Assembly (NCBI GenBank): GCA_903813345.2
Contig: CAIIXF020000001.1
Coordinates: 48,997,885-49,061,884, forward strand
Source of the DNA: Owenia fusiformis
Lineage: Eukaryota > Annelida > Polychaeta > Sabellida > Oweniidae
Reading direction: 5' to 3'
Length of the DNA stretch: 64,000 bases
Numbering within the stretch: the first letter of the stretch is position 1; the number at the start of each line of letters is the position of its first letter. Positions 1 through 14,600 of the stretch are shown here, one piece after another. The notes under the pieces were generated by a model. It ran no database searches, was not told the DNA's origin, and saw only the letters and a list, made by a program, of their open reading frames with translations. The position numbers and the translations under genes are program-made.

Positions 1-136
1 ATGCAAAGAGAGGGGTGTAACTTATTTTTCAAAAAATCAAAACATTGAATTGATCTTGATGGCTGATGATTGAATCGTTCAATTTGTTGATTTGATTATT
101 GAATATAGATTCAAGTCCGATTCTGTATCATCTGAC

Positions 137-285
137 TCATTGGTTTAGATACTTAGATCAGAAGCCTAAATAATACAGCATCTCATCTACATTTGATATC
201 ATTGGTTTAGATACTTAGATCAGAAGCCTAAATAATACAGCATCTCATCTACATTTGATAGACATTTGATAGACATTTGATAGAT
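137..285. repeat. 62-bp tandem duplication followed by 11-bp repeats
   Basis: Two near-identical 62-bp copies (137-198 and 199-260) beginning TCATTGGTTTAGATAC are followed by three copies of GACATTTGATA. They lie upstream of the first FCHO exon in the window. The remainder of 1-2688 shows no gene; it is presumed FCHO intron. Confidence 0.9.
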
Positions 286-2688
286 ATAGTACGCCACCAC
301 CAGAGGAACAAGAGTTGGGTGAATCAAAAACGAGCATTCGGGGGGCCTGGGGGTTATCCCCCAGGAAAATTTTGAAATTTGGTTGTATTTGCAACCATCT
401 GGTACGCCTGCACGTACCCAGCGTACCGGGCGCTACGCCCATGACAGTTCTCTTTCGTCCATTCCTACAGTTTAGGACCATAAATATCGGCTTCTAAATG
501 GGCCTATTAGCTTTTGCAGATTATTGCAGGCCATCCAACTGTCCCGCAATTTTCGTATTTGTCATGAATTTGCTGAAGAAATAGAAGTCACATCCGTTTT
601 AGTGTGACAGACTATTCTTGTTCGCCCATTTGTTAGTCACTCATTTTAAGTGTTCCCAGGTTGAAAGGCCTGTTATCGACATAGGCAAAAAATGAGAAGT
701 TGATTTTCTATCACCATTTATTTATTTATGGTCCAAACTGTAAGCCAAAACTGATCCATTTCTTCAATCTAAGTTTCCAAGTGTGATGTTGATAGATCAT
801 TTGTCAGTTTTGTCGATGATTGTTTTCAAGTAAGTTCAGTGAAGGATATTGACAACCTATCAAAAATCAGGCAATAGTAGGGTTTGGTTTTCTTCACTCA
901 CCTATCAATTTATCCAATGTCATCATTTAGCACTTAGAAGTAGCTAATATGAACCTTTGTAAGTAAAACACCTCCAAATTAAAACTTTTAAAGATGTACA
1001 GACTACAGAAGGCATTATACGTAAACAGGTAGTACTCACTATATATTAATAAGCTTACTACTACTTTTACCTAGGCCTATGTTGTTGACATTGCTGTTGA
1101 CATTTTGAATTAAATCCAGAGCTGCAAGACCTTTAGAAATTAGGCATGATAAGAATTTTATGAGCAAAAAATATTTTTCTTTGTGTCAATGTTTAAGAAA
1201 ATAACTCTCACTTGGCTTTGTTGTTAAAAATGTGAGACTAGTGTTTGACTAAAAATATGTAGAAAGCTACTGTAGAATTCAGCTATTGTATTTGATATTA
1301 TTTGCTCATTTCTGGCTTAGATTGAGCATCGATAAGATAAATAAATATTTTTGATCAAAATAAATAAAAATCGTATATGTAAAAAATGCCAGTATCTAAA
1401 TATTCATATTGCGATAACCACGCCCCCTTTGTCTAGATCTTACAAAACGACACATACCGTATTCGCCGTAAAAAGCGCCCACAAAGAGCACCATTTATGT
1501 TAATGTAAAAGTCAAGAAATCTTAAAAAGAAACAAGAAAGTTCACGACCTTGACATGACCTTGACAATCACTAGTTAGCAAAATATCTAAACAAAACTCT
1601 GAAATGTGATCATTCCCTTCATTCAATATGGACTATTTTGAGATAATATTAGCTTAGTATGATGTGGTTAGCCTTGCCCAAGTCGGTCTCTTTTACTTAT
1701 CTTGATTTCTATTATGACCGCCTTGTACCCAAGAGAAAGCCACGTGCTTTACCCACCCAATGTTCATGTCGGTAAAATTTGACTAATCAACGACGGCCCT
1801 GCAGTGTTAGCTCATTATTATGCACAGTCAAAAACAAGTACACTTTTCAGCTTTTCACCGGGACTTTTCACGAACAAATCTTGCACGAATTCATGATCAA
1901 AATACAAAAATTTTATCAGATAAATATCAATCAGAATTTTCAGACGTTGAAACGATTGCTGAATTTGATATTAATCTCAGCATAAATGAATACCTAAAGA
2001 ATAGAAATTATAAATACAATTGTAAATTAAACATATCATATTAGCATGGTTGAAGACTAGATTGCATTAGAACTTTGGATAGCAGCTGTTTTTTTGCACC
2101 AGTGCCCATCAGTGTCTCATCCAAAATGGCACTCTTCATGTTGGTCTAGTAAATGGGAGAGGTGAACTTGTAATATGGTATGTGTTCATCATTTTGATAC
2201 ACATGTATTGTGAGTCAGTTTGTTTGAGTCTCATTTTTAATATGTACAGCGTTCACTATTTCAATATTACTTTTTACAACCCATACTGAAAATGCTGACT
2301 TGAAATTTCTACTTCAAGAAAAATAAAAATGTAACACACAATTTTAGATTACACCAGTCTACAGTTAAACCTGTGAATACAAATGCCATTCATTGATGTG
2401 AACATCGGTAGTTTTCACTTCTTGCTAGATGACACCATATGTCAATGCTAACATCATAACATTTTATTTTTCATTCAGTTTTGTAAAATCTAAATAACAA
2501 GAAAAACGGGTTTTTGGAATCCCAACAGAATTTTCTCCTTGCAGAATTCACTAATTTCACTTGCAGAATTCACTAAAACTCGGAGGGTCAAGTTTTAGCA
2601 CTTTTTTGACATGCTTTAAGGCTATCAAACTGTAATCAAGAGATTTATGTATAGAATCACCAGTTATCAGTCAAATTTTTGTTTTTAG

Positions 2689-5600
2689 GGGGAGAAAAAC
2701 AATGGATTTGATGTGCTGTATCATAATATGAAACATGGCCAAGTTTCCAGCAAAGAATTATCAGACTTCTTAAGAGAAAGGTATGTTGTTTAGATTTAGC
2801 CTTTTTAGGTATATTCACACTTTTATAAGTTTCAATGAAGGCTTAGTTAGAGTCTAATGTTATTTTCAGGTAAGCATAACTCATTTTATACATGTGCTAC
2901 ATCTCTCGGTAAATAAACGCGAAAAAATTCAGTAACCTGCATATTTTTTGTACTTTTCAATCGTAGGTCAGTAAATTTTCTTCACTTTTAATTTATTTAA
3001 TCATTAACCCTCAGTTAATGGTCTGGGTACACCGATGTACTCTTTGCAAGACAGAAGATGTAAATTATGTATGGAATGATTCCAATTGCGAACATATGGA
3101 ACTACCTTAATTCATCCATATCAGTGTTCACAACAGGATAATTTGTGTCAGATTCTTGTTTTACCATTATTCTGACTCAGAACTCTATTTGTCAAAATAT
3201 CCATGTATCTTCTCAAACCTACAACAAATGGTGGTACAATTATTAGTTAAATGAATCATCTAGATGATTTAACGGAGAGACCATAAACTACTAGCCTTTG
3301 GTCCATTTGGTTTGGTGGTACCTAAATGATGGGAGGAGGGAGTATTGGGCATATTTTCTTTTCACATTAGATCATGGTTGGGGATAGTTTGGGTTGATAG
3401 TTGTTTTTATGTCCCCACCACATAGTGTGGGGCCATATTGTCGGCCTAGGCGCGTCCGTCTGTCTGTCCGTATGTCCGTCCGTATGTCCGTCCGTACATC
3501 CGGCAGTTTTCTCCAAAACCGCTTCAGATATCACCTTCAAATTTTCAGGGATAACTAATGAGTGCATACAGATGTGGATGAAAAAAGTTAACTCGATACC
3601 TACTTCCTGTCGGCCATTTTGAAGTCAAATGCTAAAATCCTTGTCCGTACGTCCGGCAGTTTTCTCCAAAACCGCTTCAGATATCACCTTCAAATTTTCA
3701 GGGATAACTAATGAGTGCATACAGATGTAGATGAAAAAAATTTAACTCGATACCTACTTCCTGTCGGCCATTTTGAGGTCAAATGCTAAAATCCTTGTCT
3801 GCAAACTTTAAGAAAAACGGCTTCACAGTTGCTTTTAAAACTTTAGCATCTTGTTCAGCTCACTTCATTCTACATCTGATTAGGTTTTGGACCTGTTAGC
3901 TCAGTCATGTCAGCCATTTTGAATGTTTTAAGAAAAGTAAGCGCGCGATAATACTTTGTATCATATTGAATGGTGTTTTTGAGTTTTCATACTTTAACTA
4001 TTTAGTAGCTTTATAAATAATCTCAGGTGTACTTTGTTGTAAAAGCCTATGTTATTGTTAACAGTAGTTATATGTGATAATTTTGTAAAAATAATTCAGC
4101 AAAAACTCATCACTTTTTTATTGTCGGCCATTTTGGATTTTTCTGTCCTAAAATCTTGTCTGTAAAGTCTTGTCCACACGTTTTCAGGTGAACCGTTTCG
4201 TAGATCAATATTAAATTTTCAGGGATGATTCTTAGTATGAAAATCTAGATCTGATTAGTTTTTGGGCATTCTTGGTAAATGTCAAGGCAGCCATTTTAGA
4301 TTTTCCGTCTTAAAATCTTGTCTGTTAAGTCTTGTCTATGCATTTCCAGGTGAACCGTTTGGTAGATCAATTTCAAATTTTCAGGGATGATTCTTAGTAT
4401 GAAAATCTAGATCTGATTAATTTTTGGCCATTCTGGGTAAGTGTCAAGGCAGCCATTTTGGATTTCCGTCCTAAAATGCTGTCTATAGAGTCTTGTCTAC
4501 GCATTTCCCAGTGAACTGTTGGTAGATCAATTTCAAATTTTCAGGGATGATTCTTAGTATGAAAATCTAGATCTGATTAGTTTTTTGGCATTCTGGATAT
4601 ATGTCAAGGCAGCCATTTTGAATTTTCCGTCTTAAAATCTTGCCCATAAAGTCTTGTCTACGCGTTTTTAGGTGAACCGTTTGGTAGATCAATTTCAAAT
4701 TTTCAGGGAGGATTCTTAGTATGAAAATTTAGATCTGATTAGTTTTTTGGCAATCTGGGTAAATGTCAAGGCAGCCATTTTGGATTTTCCGTCCTGAAAT
4801 CTTGTATGTAAAGTCTTGTTTACATGTTTTCTGGTTAACTGTGTGACGGATCAATTTCAAATTTTCAGGGGTGGTTCTTAGTATGAAAATGTAGAACTGA
4901 CTAATTTTTTGGCATTGTTGGTAAATTTTAAGGTGGCCATTTTGGATTTTCCGTCATCAAATTGTGTCGGTAAAGTCTTGTCTACTCATTTTTAGGATAA
5001 CCATTTGACGGGATCACCCATAGGTGGGGACATTTTGTACACATTTGTGTTCTTGTATTTTCTTGAGTGATGAAACATGTGTGTGAAACATATGTGGGAC
5101 CCCCATTAAATATGAATACATTATCTTCCCTCACTTTTTCCATGAATTTGACCACTACTTTTCATGATTTTTCAAGTGGGTGCAAATGGACTTTCAAGTT
5201 TCAAGTGGGTACTAGTCTATTTTCAAAATCTCAATTAGGTGCAGCTGACACTTGCTTAATACGTGGAAGATCATTGCTCTGTCATATTGGAATGATATCA
5301 CCTTTAGATTAGTTTAGCTCATATTTGATAAGTATATTTCAATTAAAAATATTTCTGGATTGACATTAGAGGTTTTTCAAAATTTCAATCTCATCTGGAG
5401 GTCATATTGGTGAAAATTTAGAATTAGAGTAAGTTATATATTGGTGAAAATCTAGATGGCAAGATTGAAGCAAAAAACCGTATGAGTAGACTCTGCCATT
5501 GCTAGATATTCCATAATTTAAATTGATTATTTAGTAGAAAGTGTTCCGAGAAGTTATTAGTGTTGCCTCAAACTCCCTACTTTGCCACCCCCCCCCCCCC

Positions 5601-8600
5601 TTCCCATTCTCTTCTCAATGCAACATGGAGAAACATAGAAAAGGACTCAGGCTTTTTATGTTGTATGACAAAGATGCTGTTTTATAAATAACATTTCGTC
5701 GTATGAGAATAATAATGTCCCAAGTGCCATTTTTGAAAAAAATTGAGATTCCACAGATTTCCACTATTTAAATCATCCTCTTTCTTACTGTGATATTCCC
5801 TTATCCTTATCTCCTCTCAAAAGCCTGCTTTTCAGTGTCAAATTGTCCTAACTCCATAAAAAATTAAAAAATACAATTTAACTTTGTTCTATACAATCAA
5901 ATTCTTTGAATTACACCATGTGACTTAAGAATTAATTATATTATAATTTTAAACTGAGATTTGAATTTATTATTGAAAAAACGAATAGAGAAATTTGTGT
6001 CCATTGAAAATACATAGCAAAATGGACATCTTTCGATGGTATGAAAAATTCGGAATTGGATTGTCCTATCTCCATTTTTAATATGCTCAAAAATTGGCTT
6101 AGAAGATCTTAAAATTCAAGAATATTTTAGTGTATATACACAAATATTTGATAAAAATAATGTACAATTTTCACAGATGACAGATAGATAGCATTGAAGT
6201 TACAGATGCCTAAACTTTCAAAAATTGATTTCTCAGTTTCACAAAAATGTGAGTTGGGACATTTTTATTCTCATAGGGCGATTTTCTGTTCTACGATTCT
6301 TAAAATCTAGTTATATGATCATACTGGTAATATCATATGCTGTTATATTTTATATATGAGACTGAGAATAAAAGTACTGCTTGAAAACATTAAAATAAAA
6401 AGCTACAGCATGAAAAGTGGATAAAATGCATGTTTTATAGGGTGTACTGACATTTTTAAAAGCTTCACTGACTACAGCTCGCATAGACAAAGTTGGTAGC
6501 ATAATAGATATATGGTTATGTTATTGTATTACTATGTCTCTTCATGCCTTAGGTTACCTTTTAAGAACTTAAAGCTGATTTTGGCTTTATCAGGAGCTAT
6601 CAGTTGAATTATAATAGGATTAAATTACTACTATTTTAATTTTTATTTTGATACTTGAACTATATTTCAATGTTACTGAAGAGTTTCTAAGGTGGAGAAC
6701 TTTCTTTAATTAAACCAGTTGAATCATTTAAAGTTTTTAAGTCAAATCAAAATCCTACACCTAATGAATTATGTTATATAAGTATACAACTGTACACATG
6801 TATGTGAAAATAAATTATTAGCAGTTTTTATTATTTCAATATTTTACTATATCATTCATTTCTAGAGTCTTCTAAAGTATTTTAGGACATATATTAAGAA
6901 TACACTTAAAATATGTAGGTTTGAAGATCAAATTCAAGATGGTTCATATTTACATGTAAGATAATGATACCATACAGTTATAAATCTCTCTTGAACCATT
7001 GTATTGTAAACAAGTAAGAATTATATTGTGTGAATATTTCTCAAATAGAAATATCCTCACTGGGTCATGTTGACATATGTATGGGAACTTGACCCTCTCT
7101 TGAAAATTCATTGAAATATTGAAAATAGTCTTAGTGTTAAACCTTTGCAGTTGTTTGATTTAGCTTTTTAAAAGATAGCTTCGTCTTCACTTTTTTAAGT
7201 TAAAGAGATACCTATGAACTTGCTGAACCAACCAGAGCTTGTCGAAAGAAAGACTCCTCGGTATCCCAAAAAATGAGCCACTTTCTGACAAGTGTTTTTT
7301 CAGCAAGAGATGAGCCAAATGGAATGAAAATTTTTACTGACTAACTTTTTTAAAATGTTTTTTTTCATGAAATGATTAAGTTACAAATGTACTTAAGTAG
7401 TATATTGTTCAACTTTCAAGGTAATAGCTTGATACATAGCCTTGATTAAAGCAAATAAACCTTCGCCACCAGAAGTTGAATAACTACGGTCGTTGTTGAA
7501 GGCATTGGTCATTGTACGGTACATAATAGGTTACCCCAACGTATGACGTCCAATTTGCTAAAAGATATGTTCTCTTTGCAGTTTTTGTTTCATGATGTTC
7601 AACCCAAACGCTTTTAAATCCACTCTGGAGCTTTTTATTCACCTTGAAACCTTCCTGAGCTTAATAAACTGGCGGGGAAAGAAGATTGCACAATGGCCAT
7701 ATATATTGTTTCACTAGCTTCTCTTACATGTCATACTTTAGCAAAACATATTATATACCGTTTCGATGACCAATGCGTTCAGCAAAGAACTTAGTTCTGG
7801 CGGTGCAGGGTTATTTGCTTTGATCAAACCTTTTTTATATCAAGCTATCACCTTGAAAATAGAACATTGTACTAAAATGCATTTGTAACTCAATCAATTC
7901 CTGAAAAACACATTTGTAACTCAATCAATTCCTGAAAAACACATTTGTAACTCAATCAATTCCTGAAAAACACATTTGTAACTCAATCAATTCCTGAAAA
8001 ACACATTTGTAACTCAATCAATTCCTGAAAAACACATTTGTACACCATCTTCAGAGAAGATGGAGGACCAATTGATCAATTTTTCTTTTGAACAATGATT
8101 GACGTCATATTGAAATTATCAGGAATAAGCGTTTTTTACCCATGCTTTTGATTTTGATCCCATTACCAGAAATTTTAAAGGATAAAACTGAAATTTCATT
8201 TTTATATTAGGGAGATATCAGGTGCCGAAGTACGACCCATTTTTTATGCCCACCCGGTATTGTCGTTTTCTTTGAAGTAATTATTATTTAAACATGTTTA
8301 TTTCTGCTTGTTGATTGGTTTAGAAAATGTCGGTGCTGTTGGTTTGAATTGATTTATGGCCCTAGGCTATGACAGCTACTAGTAGTATGGAGTAGTGGCG
8401 GGGCCACTGAACTGTAAATTCTCTTAACCATTACTTTACAACTAGCATCTATAGTCAGTTTACTTAGCTTCAATACTGCTACAGCTCAGAACCCTAGATA
8501 CTCGTTTGTTTAATTTTTCTTTGTATAAATATCAGTACCCTGCGTGCAGAGTCTAGTTAAACTACACTCTGCCTAGTAGAGACCATATTACAGTTAAGTA

Positions 8601-11600
8601 GCCCCGCCCCCACGACGGGTACCGGTGACAGTTTGGGTAATAATATAAATCACTTCTGACCTATGCGCTGACCTTTCTTCCACCATTCAGCGAGCCTGAA
8701 CAAACATACGCCAAATGCATTCTAATTAAATATGCGCATGTCATTGGTCAATTCCGTGCTCAACGATGACGTCAGAAGGAATGACCATATATAGAACGTC
8801 GGTCAAATTTGGCCGACGAACACTGATAGGCGCGGTGAGTTCACAGGTTTATTTTAGTTTGAAAGAGTGAAGACGAAGCTCTCTTTTAAGAAGTGAAGTC
8901 AAACGAATGCAAAGGGTAAAATATCAGATTCTTACATTACAAATGTATCATCATGGTATAATATGGCAATTTCTTTTTTTCTGCATAGGAAAAGGCCATG
9001 GCTCATAGTACTAAGTTATTATGAAAACTTGTTAAATGCTCGGGAAAGAACTTCTTGAGTGATGATTGTAGGTTATTTTATTAGAGCATCTTTCATTTGT
9101 AGGACAGAAAGATGTGATGTTTATGACAGGATGTAAATAATACATGTAAATATATACTTTTGTAGCCTCGTATATAATTTTTAAATTGATGAATTTTTAC
9201 TTTCAGTTGCTCCGTGGAGGAAAGTTACTCTAAGTTGCTGACGAAGCTTGCTAAAGTTGCCAATAACAACAGTCAGAATGGGTAGGTACAGCCTTATATT
9301 ATCTAATTATTTATCGGATTGATTTTTTACATAGAATTTTAGATGACTTTCAAATGGTTGTTATATATGTGGTGTGAAGTGGTGACATATTGTTATGTCC
9401 AACTTTTTTATGGACAGTTGGCGACTATAACAAATATAATGTGATAACATTTCACATATTAATGCCTTATTATCCCAACGAACGAAGTTCGTTAGGGATA
9501 TAGTGAAGCCCTCCGTCCGTCTGTCCGTCAGTCCATCAGTCAGTTAGTCCGTCCATCTGTCTGGAAGATAACTCAAATACTAGTTGACAGATTTTCTTCA
9601 TATTTAGTGGAAAGATGTATATTGGTAAATAGTTTTACACAAAAAAAAAAATTTTCAAGATGGCCGCCGCTTTAAAAATGACGGGACTTTTTCGCAAAAA
9701 TCATAAATTTTTCATTCTAAACCAAAGTAATTAATATTATTGTTTGAAATTTTGGTAGTGTATTCACAACATTTATCTATTTCACATATAATCTGTGTTT
9801 TTCATCCTGACCCCCAGGGGACATGTATGGGGGGACAGGAAAACAGAAATTTTCGCTAATTTTTAGATCTTTCTGAAGTATAGCTTTATTATACTCAAAT
9901 GAAAGGTAATTAAGAGTGGATTGCAAATATTGTATATTTTTTCTGATTCGAGCCTCGTAAAATTCAAAATGGCCGTCTAATGTACGATTTCGCAATAATT
10001 TTTCGATCCCTTCAAAGTATGGCTATATTATACTCAAATTGAAGGAATTTTGGAGTAGATCACAATTATGGTATTATTTTTCAGATTTGTACCTCAGAAA
10101 ATTCAAAATGGCTGCTTTGCAGGAATTCGCAATTCTAAAATCTAATTTTTTCATTTTCAACCAAAGTAATGAGTATAATTGATTGGAATTTGGTAATTGA
10201 TATTTTGTTCGTTGGGATTTGCTACTCCGCGGAGTTGCCGTTATCTAGTTGATGTTGTTTTGAACTGTGCCTATATCTGATACATTAAAAGTTTCTCATT
10301 CGGTAAAAAAAATAACAGCTAGTGGTTATAATGTTGAAAACAATCATGATTTATATGTTCGCAACAGTGATTATTAAATTGTCGAAAACAAATAAGAGAC
10401 CAGGATGTATCATCTGGATTTATAGCCTACTTTCCAATCTAGAAGAACATGTACTTTTTTCCGTTATATCAACTGTTATATAAATTTAATTATAAAGAAG
10501 TGTTCGGATATTAAGTTTCTGCAAATTGGCAATTTGATATTCAGTTTCATTAAATGGTGCAGTACAATTCTGTCTAAATGTTAACAATCAATAAGAGTTC
10601 CAAAAACAAATTATTATACCAATATTTTTTATGGCAGCAATAAACTATCATTTTTATAACATCTTATCTACTTCGTATATTAAGTGTAAATTAGATTAAG
10701 AAAACCTTTTTGTGCAAAAGTAATTTATAAGAGGATTAGACCTCATTTCCACCTCTTTTTGAAACCTTATTCACTATAACATTTTATTGACAGAATGTAG
10801 GCCCTCCAGCCTCACCTCCCTATTCTACTTAACCTCCCCCTAAGGTAGACCTGCATGATGATAATTTTTATGTAATTTTCAGATTAATTACTAATTATAA
10901 ATCAAAAAGTAAATTTTTCACATTTTTATGTAAATATTTACATTTTATGGTAGAATAAATGATTTGTCATCAAAATATCATAAAAAATGTAGAAATGAAA
11001 TTTCCCAGAAAATAATTTGTTCAATTTCTTTGTGAAATTACCTAAGCCTTGAAATATATTATTCTCTACAGTGATCTCCCAAGAACCTTTTCTCCTGGTA
11101 GGTGCAAAATTCTCATTTTCACAATTCAGACAAAAATTGGTCAAAATATGCCAATTTTTCATGATTTTCCTCATTTTCAAGTGGGTGCAAATGGATTTTC
11201 AGGTCGGTGCAAGCATATTTTCAAAATCTCAGGTGGGTGCTGCACCCACTTGCTTTAATGCTGGGGAGATCACTGCTCTATATACTGAATGTACTGCATC
11301 ATTGGTGAACGGTGAACAATCAGGCTGAAGATTTTGAAATTGAATTCATAACAGGGCTAGAAATTACCAGTTGTCTTATCGCTAATGACAGTCACTTTTC
11401 ACTTTTGGCAACCATGCTTAGAAATATTCCTTGCCTATTAAGCAATGGACTAATTGCCAGCATGGTAAATTGTGGCAAGAAAGTTTCAACCCTAGTGAAG
11501 AACCCTGATCCATGAACAACTGCATCATCTCTATGAACCTAATTTTATTCCTTATTTGCAGTTCATTTGCCTTATTTTGGCAGGTATTGAACCTAATTTT

Positions 11601-14600
11601 ATTCCTTATTTGCAGGTCATTTGCCCCATTTTGGCAGGTATTGAACCTAATTTTATTCCTTATTTGCAGGTCATTTGCCCCATTTTGGCACGTATTGAAC
11701 CTAATTTTATTCCTTATTTGCAGATCATTTGCCCCATTTTGGCAGGTATTGAACCTAATTTTATTCCTTATTTGCAGGTCATTTACCCCATTTTGGCAGG
11801 TATTGAACCTAATTTTATTCCTTATTTGCAGGTCATTTGCCTCATTTAGGCATGTATTGAACCTAATTTTATTCCTTATTTGCAGGTCATTTGCCCCATT
11901 TTGGCAGGTATTGAACCTAATTTTATTCCTTATTTGCAGGTCTTTTGCCCCATTTTGGCAGGTATTGAACCTAATTTTATTTCTTATTTGCAGGTCATTT
12001 GCCCCATTTTGGCAGGTATTGAAGGCCCTTGCAGAGAAGCTGTCCTCTCTACACATGCAGTTGATGCATTCATGGCAGGACCTCATCAAAGATGTACAGA
12101 AATACACAGAGGAACAACATAAGAAACATAAATCTGTGAGTACCATGTGTTAAATACTGTAAATACACTTATTTGGCTACTGGTTTTAATGACGGATTTG
12201 CAATTATTTTCCTAATGTGTAAGTATTCCTATTTGGATGTCAGTGCTATGGCAAGACTTACTGAAAGTAGAACACATGAATCTGAAATGCTTGTTTTCAG
12301 ATCAATGATAAAACTTGAGCTCAATCCTAACTCCGCCAAAGATAGCCGCCAATATTTGAGTCAAATTGAGTGTATCTACAGTACTATTTCAGTGCATTGA
12401 TTCAAGGTATATCGTCAACTGAGCAGAAACATTATTTAGAATCATATTTCGCCTTTTTGATTTCATAATGAACTAAACATTAAAAGAGGGATGTCTTCAT
12501 TGTGCATTATGATTTCATAAAGAATTGGACAATGTCATTTTTATTAAGGAGTGGTGGTATATTTGAAGTATTATTGAATAAAGAACCCTCATATCATTGT
12601 TTCTTGGATTTAAAAGCATTCATGAATGTACTAACCCATTTGCCCCATTTTGCAATGTAATGTTCTCGGACTGTGATCTAGTGCATGATGTGTTCTTTCA
12701 TCTGAAAGTAGTGAGTAGCAAAGACCAATTTTGGAAAAAATTGGTGTCCCTATTTTCCACAAATACGCCTTTTTTATGTATGTTTTAACTATTGTTTTCC
12801 ACCTACCATTGTGGGACTTTTGTCACATGTGCATATTTCCAGTGAAAGGTTACACTTAGAAATATTGCAACTTGGTTATTTTCCCATTTTGGAGAAAAAG
12901 GTTGATATCTTATCTCTAGAAATCCAAGGATTGGGTGCAAAATTCACATTCTCATAATTTTGACCGTATAGCATTTCTAAAGGGAAACTCCTTCTGTATT
13001 TATGAATCTAAAGAATGCTTACCAAAGTCTCTGGACCTGTGTTTGATACAGTTCAATGAACCTGCATGTTACATCATGGTAATTATCAGTGAGATTGAAG
13101 AGCAGAATAACATTGCCTGACTGTATACATTTGACATTGAGATTTATGTTCTCATCAAAAATTATCCAGATGGCATCAATATTTCAGCGTTTCATGAATA
13201 TTAAGGCAAGTTCTTACATATGAGGTTTTGTGTGTTATTTGGAGCATCAACATCATAGTTTGTTTTCATAATTCCATGCTCTATTTCCTTCTTATCTCAT
13301 GCACAGATCCCTCTCTACAATGAAGTAAGGCTAAAAATCGGTCTGTTTTGGACATTTCAAAACTTTGTTAAAAATGTAGCTGAATTTCTGCTTTTTAGGG
13401 CAAGGTATAGATTTCCTCAAAATTTAGTTATAAATATTTTAATGATTTTATATGTATAAGAGCGGGGGGGGGGGGGTCATCCCTTCTAAAGTCCAGATTC
13501 ACCCTTGCACACATGAAACACAACCCCCTTCTAAAAAGAAGCATTTTAGAAAGTGGCTAGGTTGGATTCTAGTACAGTGATGATTTGATAACATCAAACA
13601 TATTTATTCTAATCTGGTTATACATAAGGGATGGTGTCTGGCATGGTGCTGATACCATGTACAGTACAACCCGTTTAGAGTGAATGCTACTGGGATTGAG
13701 TAGAAGTGTTTACATTGCATTTACAGGTTGCCATAACATGGGAATCAATAGGACATTAAAAAATAAAATTGTTTACAATGGAAAAGTGTTTACATTTCAC
13801 AGTGTTCATTTTAGGGAGGTATTATTATACATGAGGGTGTTTACATATGCAGGTTTTAAAGTATATGTACAGTAATTCTCTATCGTTAAACTCAACTTGA
13901 TCATCTTGATCGTATCATCGCAACATGTAAATGTCATCACACCATGAAGTCTGCAAAACTTTGCATGCTGTAACTAATTGAACTTGTTAGTGTCCATGAT
14001 GGTTTTACTTCTTGTTTTCTTAGTTCTGATCTGAGGAATAGTATTTTAAAATTAGGGGTTGTTATTAATCTGTTGACTATTAAAAATTTTATTGTGATTT
14101 AGTAGTCAAAAGATTACTCCTTATTTTGTAATGACTATAGCAAAATATATTATAAATATTTTCGAATATTATATTAATTTTCAATCAAAAATCACAACTA
14201 CAACACAGTGAAATATTTAATTTGGCAGTATCTTGATTGATCCAAACCACAGTGTTGACTTACAACCTACCACTGATATATCTTACTGCTTTCATCTGAC
14301 TGTTACCTATGTACCTACCAGGCTTTACTACCATGTGACATAAAATCTCAACCAATCAGCATTGAGCTTTTCCAGTTGAATTTGGAAGAATATGGGTAAT
14401 AAATTTCATTCATTGATTTGTTGGGCAAGGTACATGATCAAATCAAGCATCTGTATCTGGAAGAACGAAGTTTCTGATTTTGGAGATCAATAACTTTGAT
14501 GGAGTCCAGCTGTTTCAGATTTGGTTAACAAGCTTCATATTATTATTTTTATTGATCAACATATTAAGTTAAGGAGTTTATTATGTAGAATGGTAATAGT

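Noticed and set aside
3401-3622. Ser-Val-Cys-Pro and Val-Arg-Pro-Ser repeat proteins at 3401, 14891 and 14953
   Set aside because: They are translations of CCGTCCGTC microsatellite heads of dispersed non-coding repeats.
7879-8042. Regular 31-bp direct repeats resembling a CRISPR array
   Set aside because: There are no spacers: the units are head to tail, and they derive from a foldback arm in a eukaryotic intron.
11418-12153. 242-residue minus-strand and 213-residue plus-strand open frames as new genes
   Set aside because: Both are frames through the 54-bp tandem array; only the last part of the plus frame is real FCHO exon.
12173-13120. Open frames of 60-75 residues at 12173, 12597 and 12935
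   Set aside because: No splice context in phase with FCHO, no motifs, and ordinary length for chance frames in this composition.
13463-13478. Run of G (also C-run near 5588, G-runs near 41806 and 43932) as possible structural elements
   Set aside because: Simple homopolymers with no other pattern; likely slippage and prone to sequencing error.
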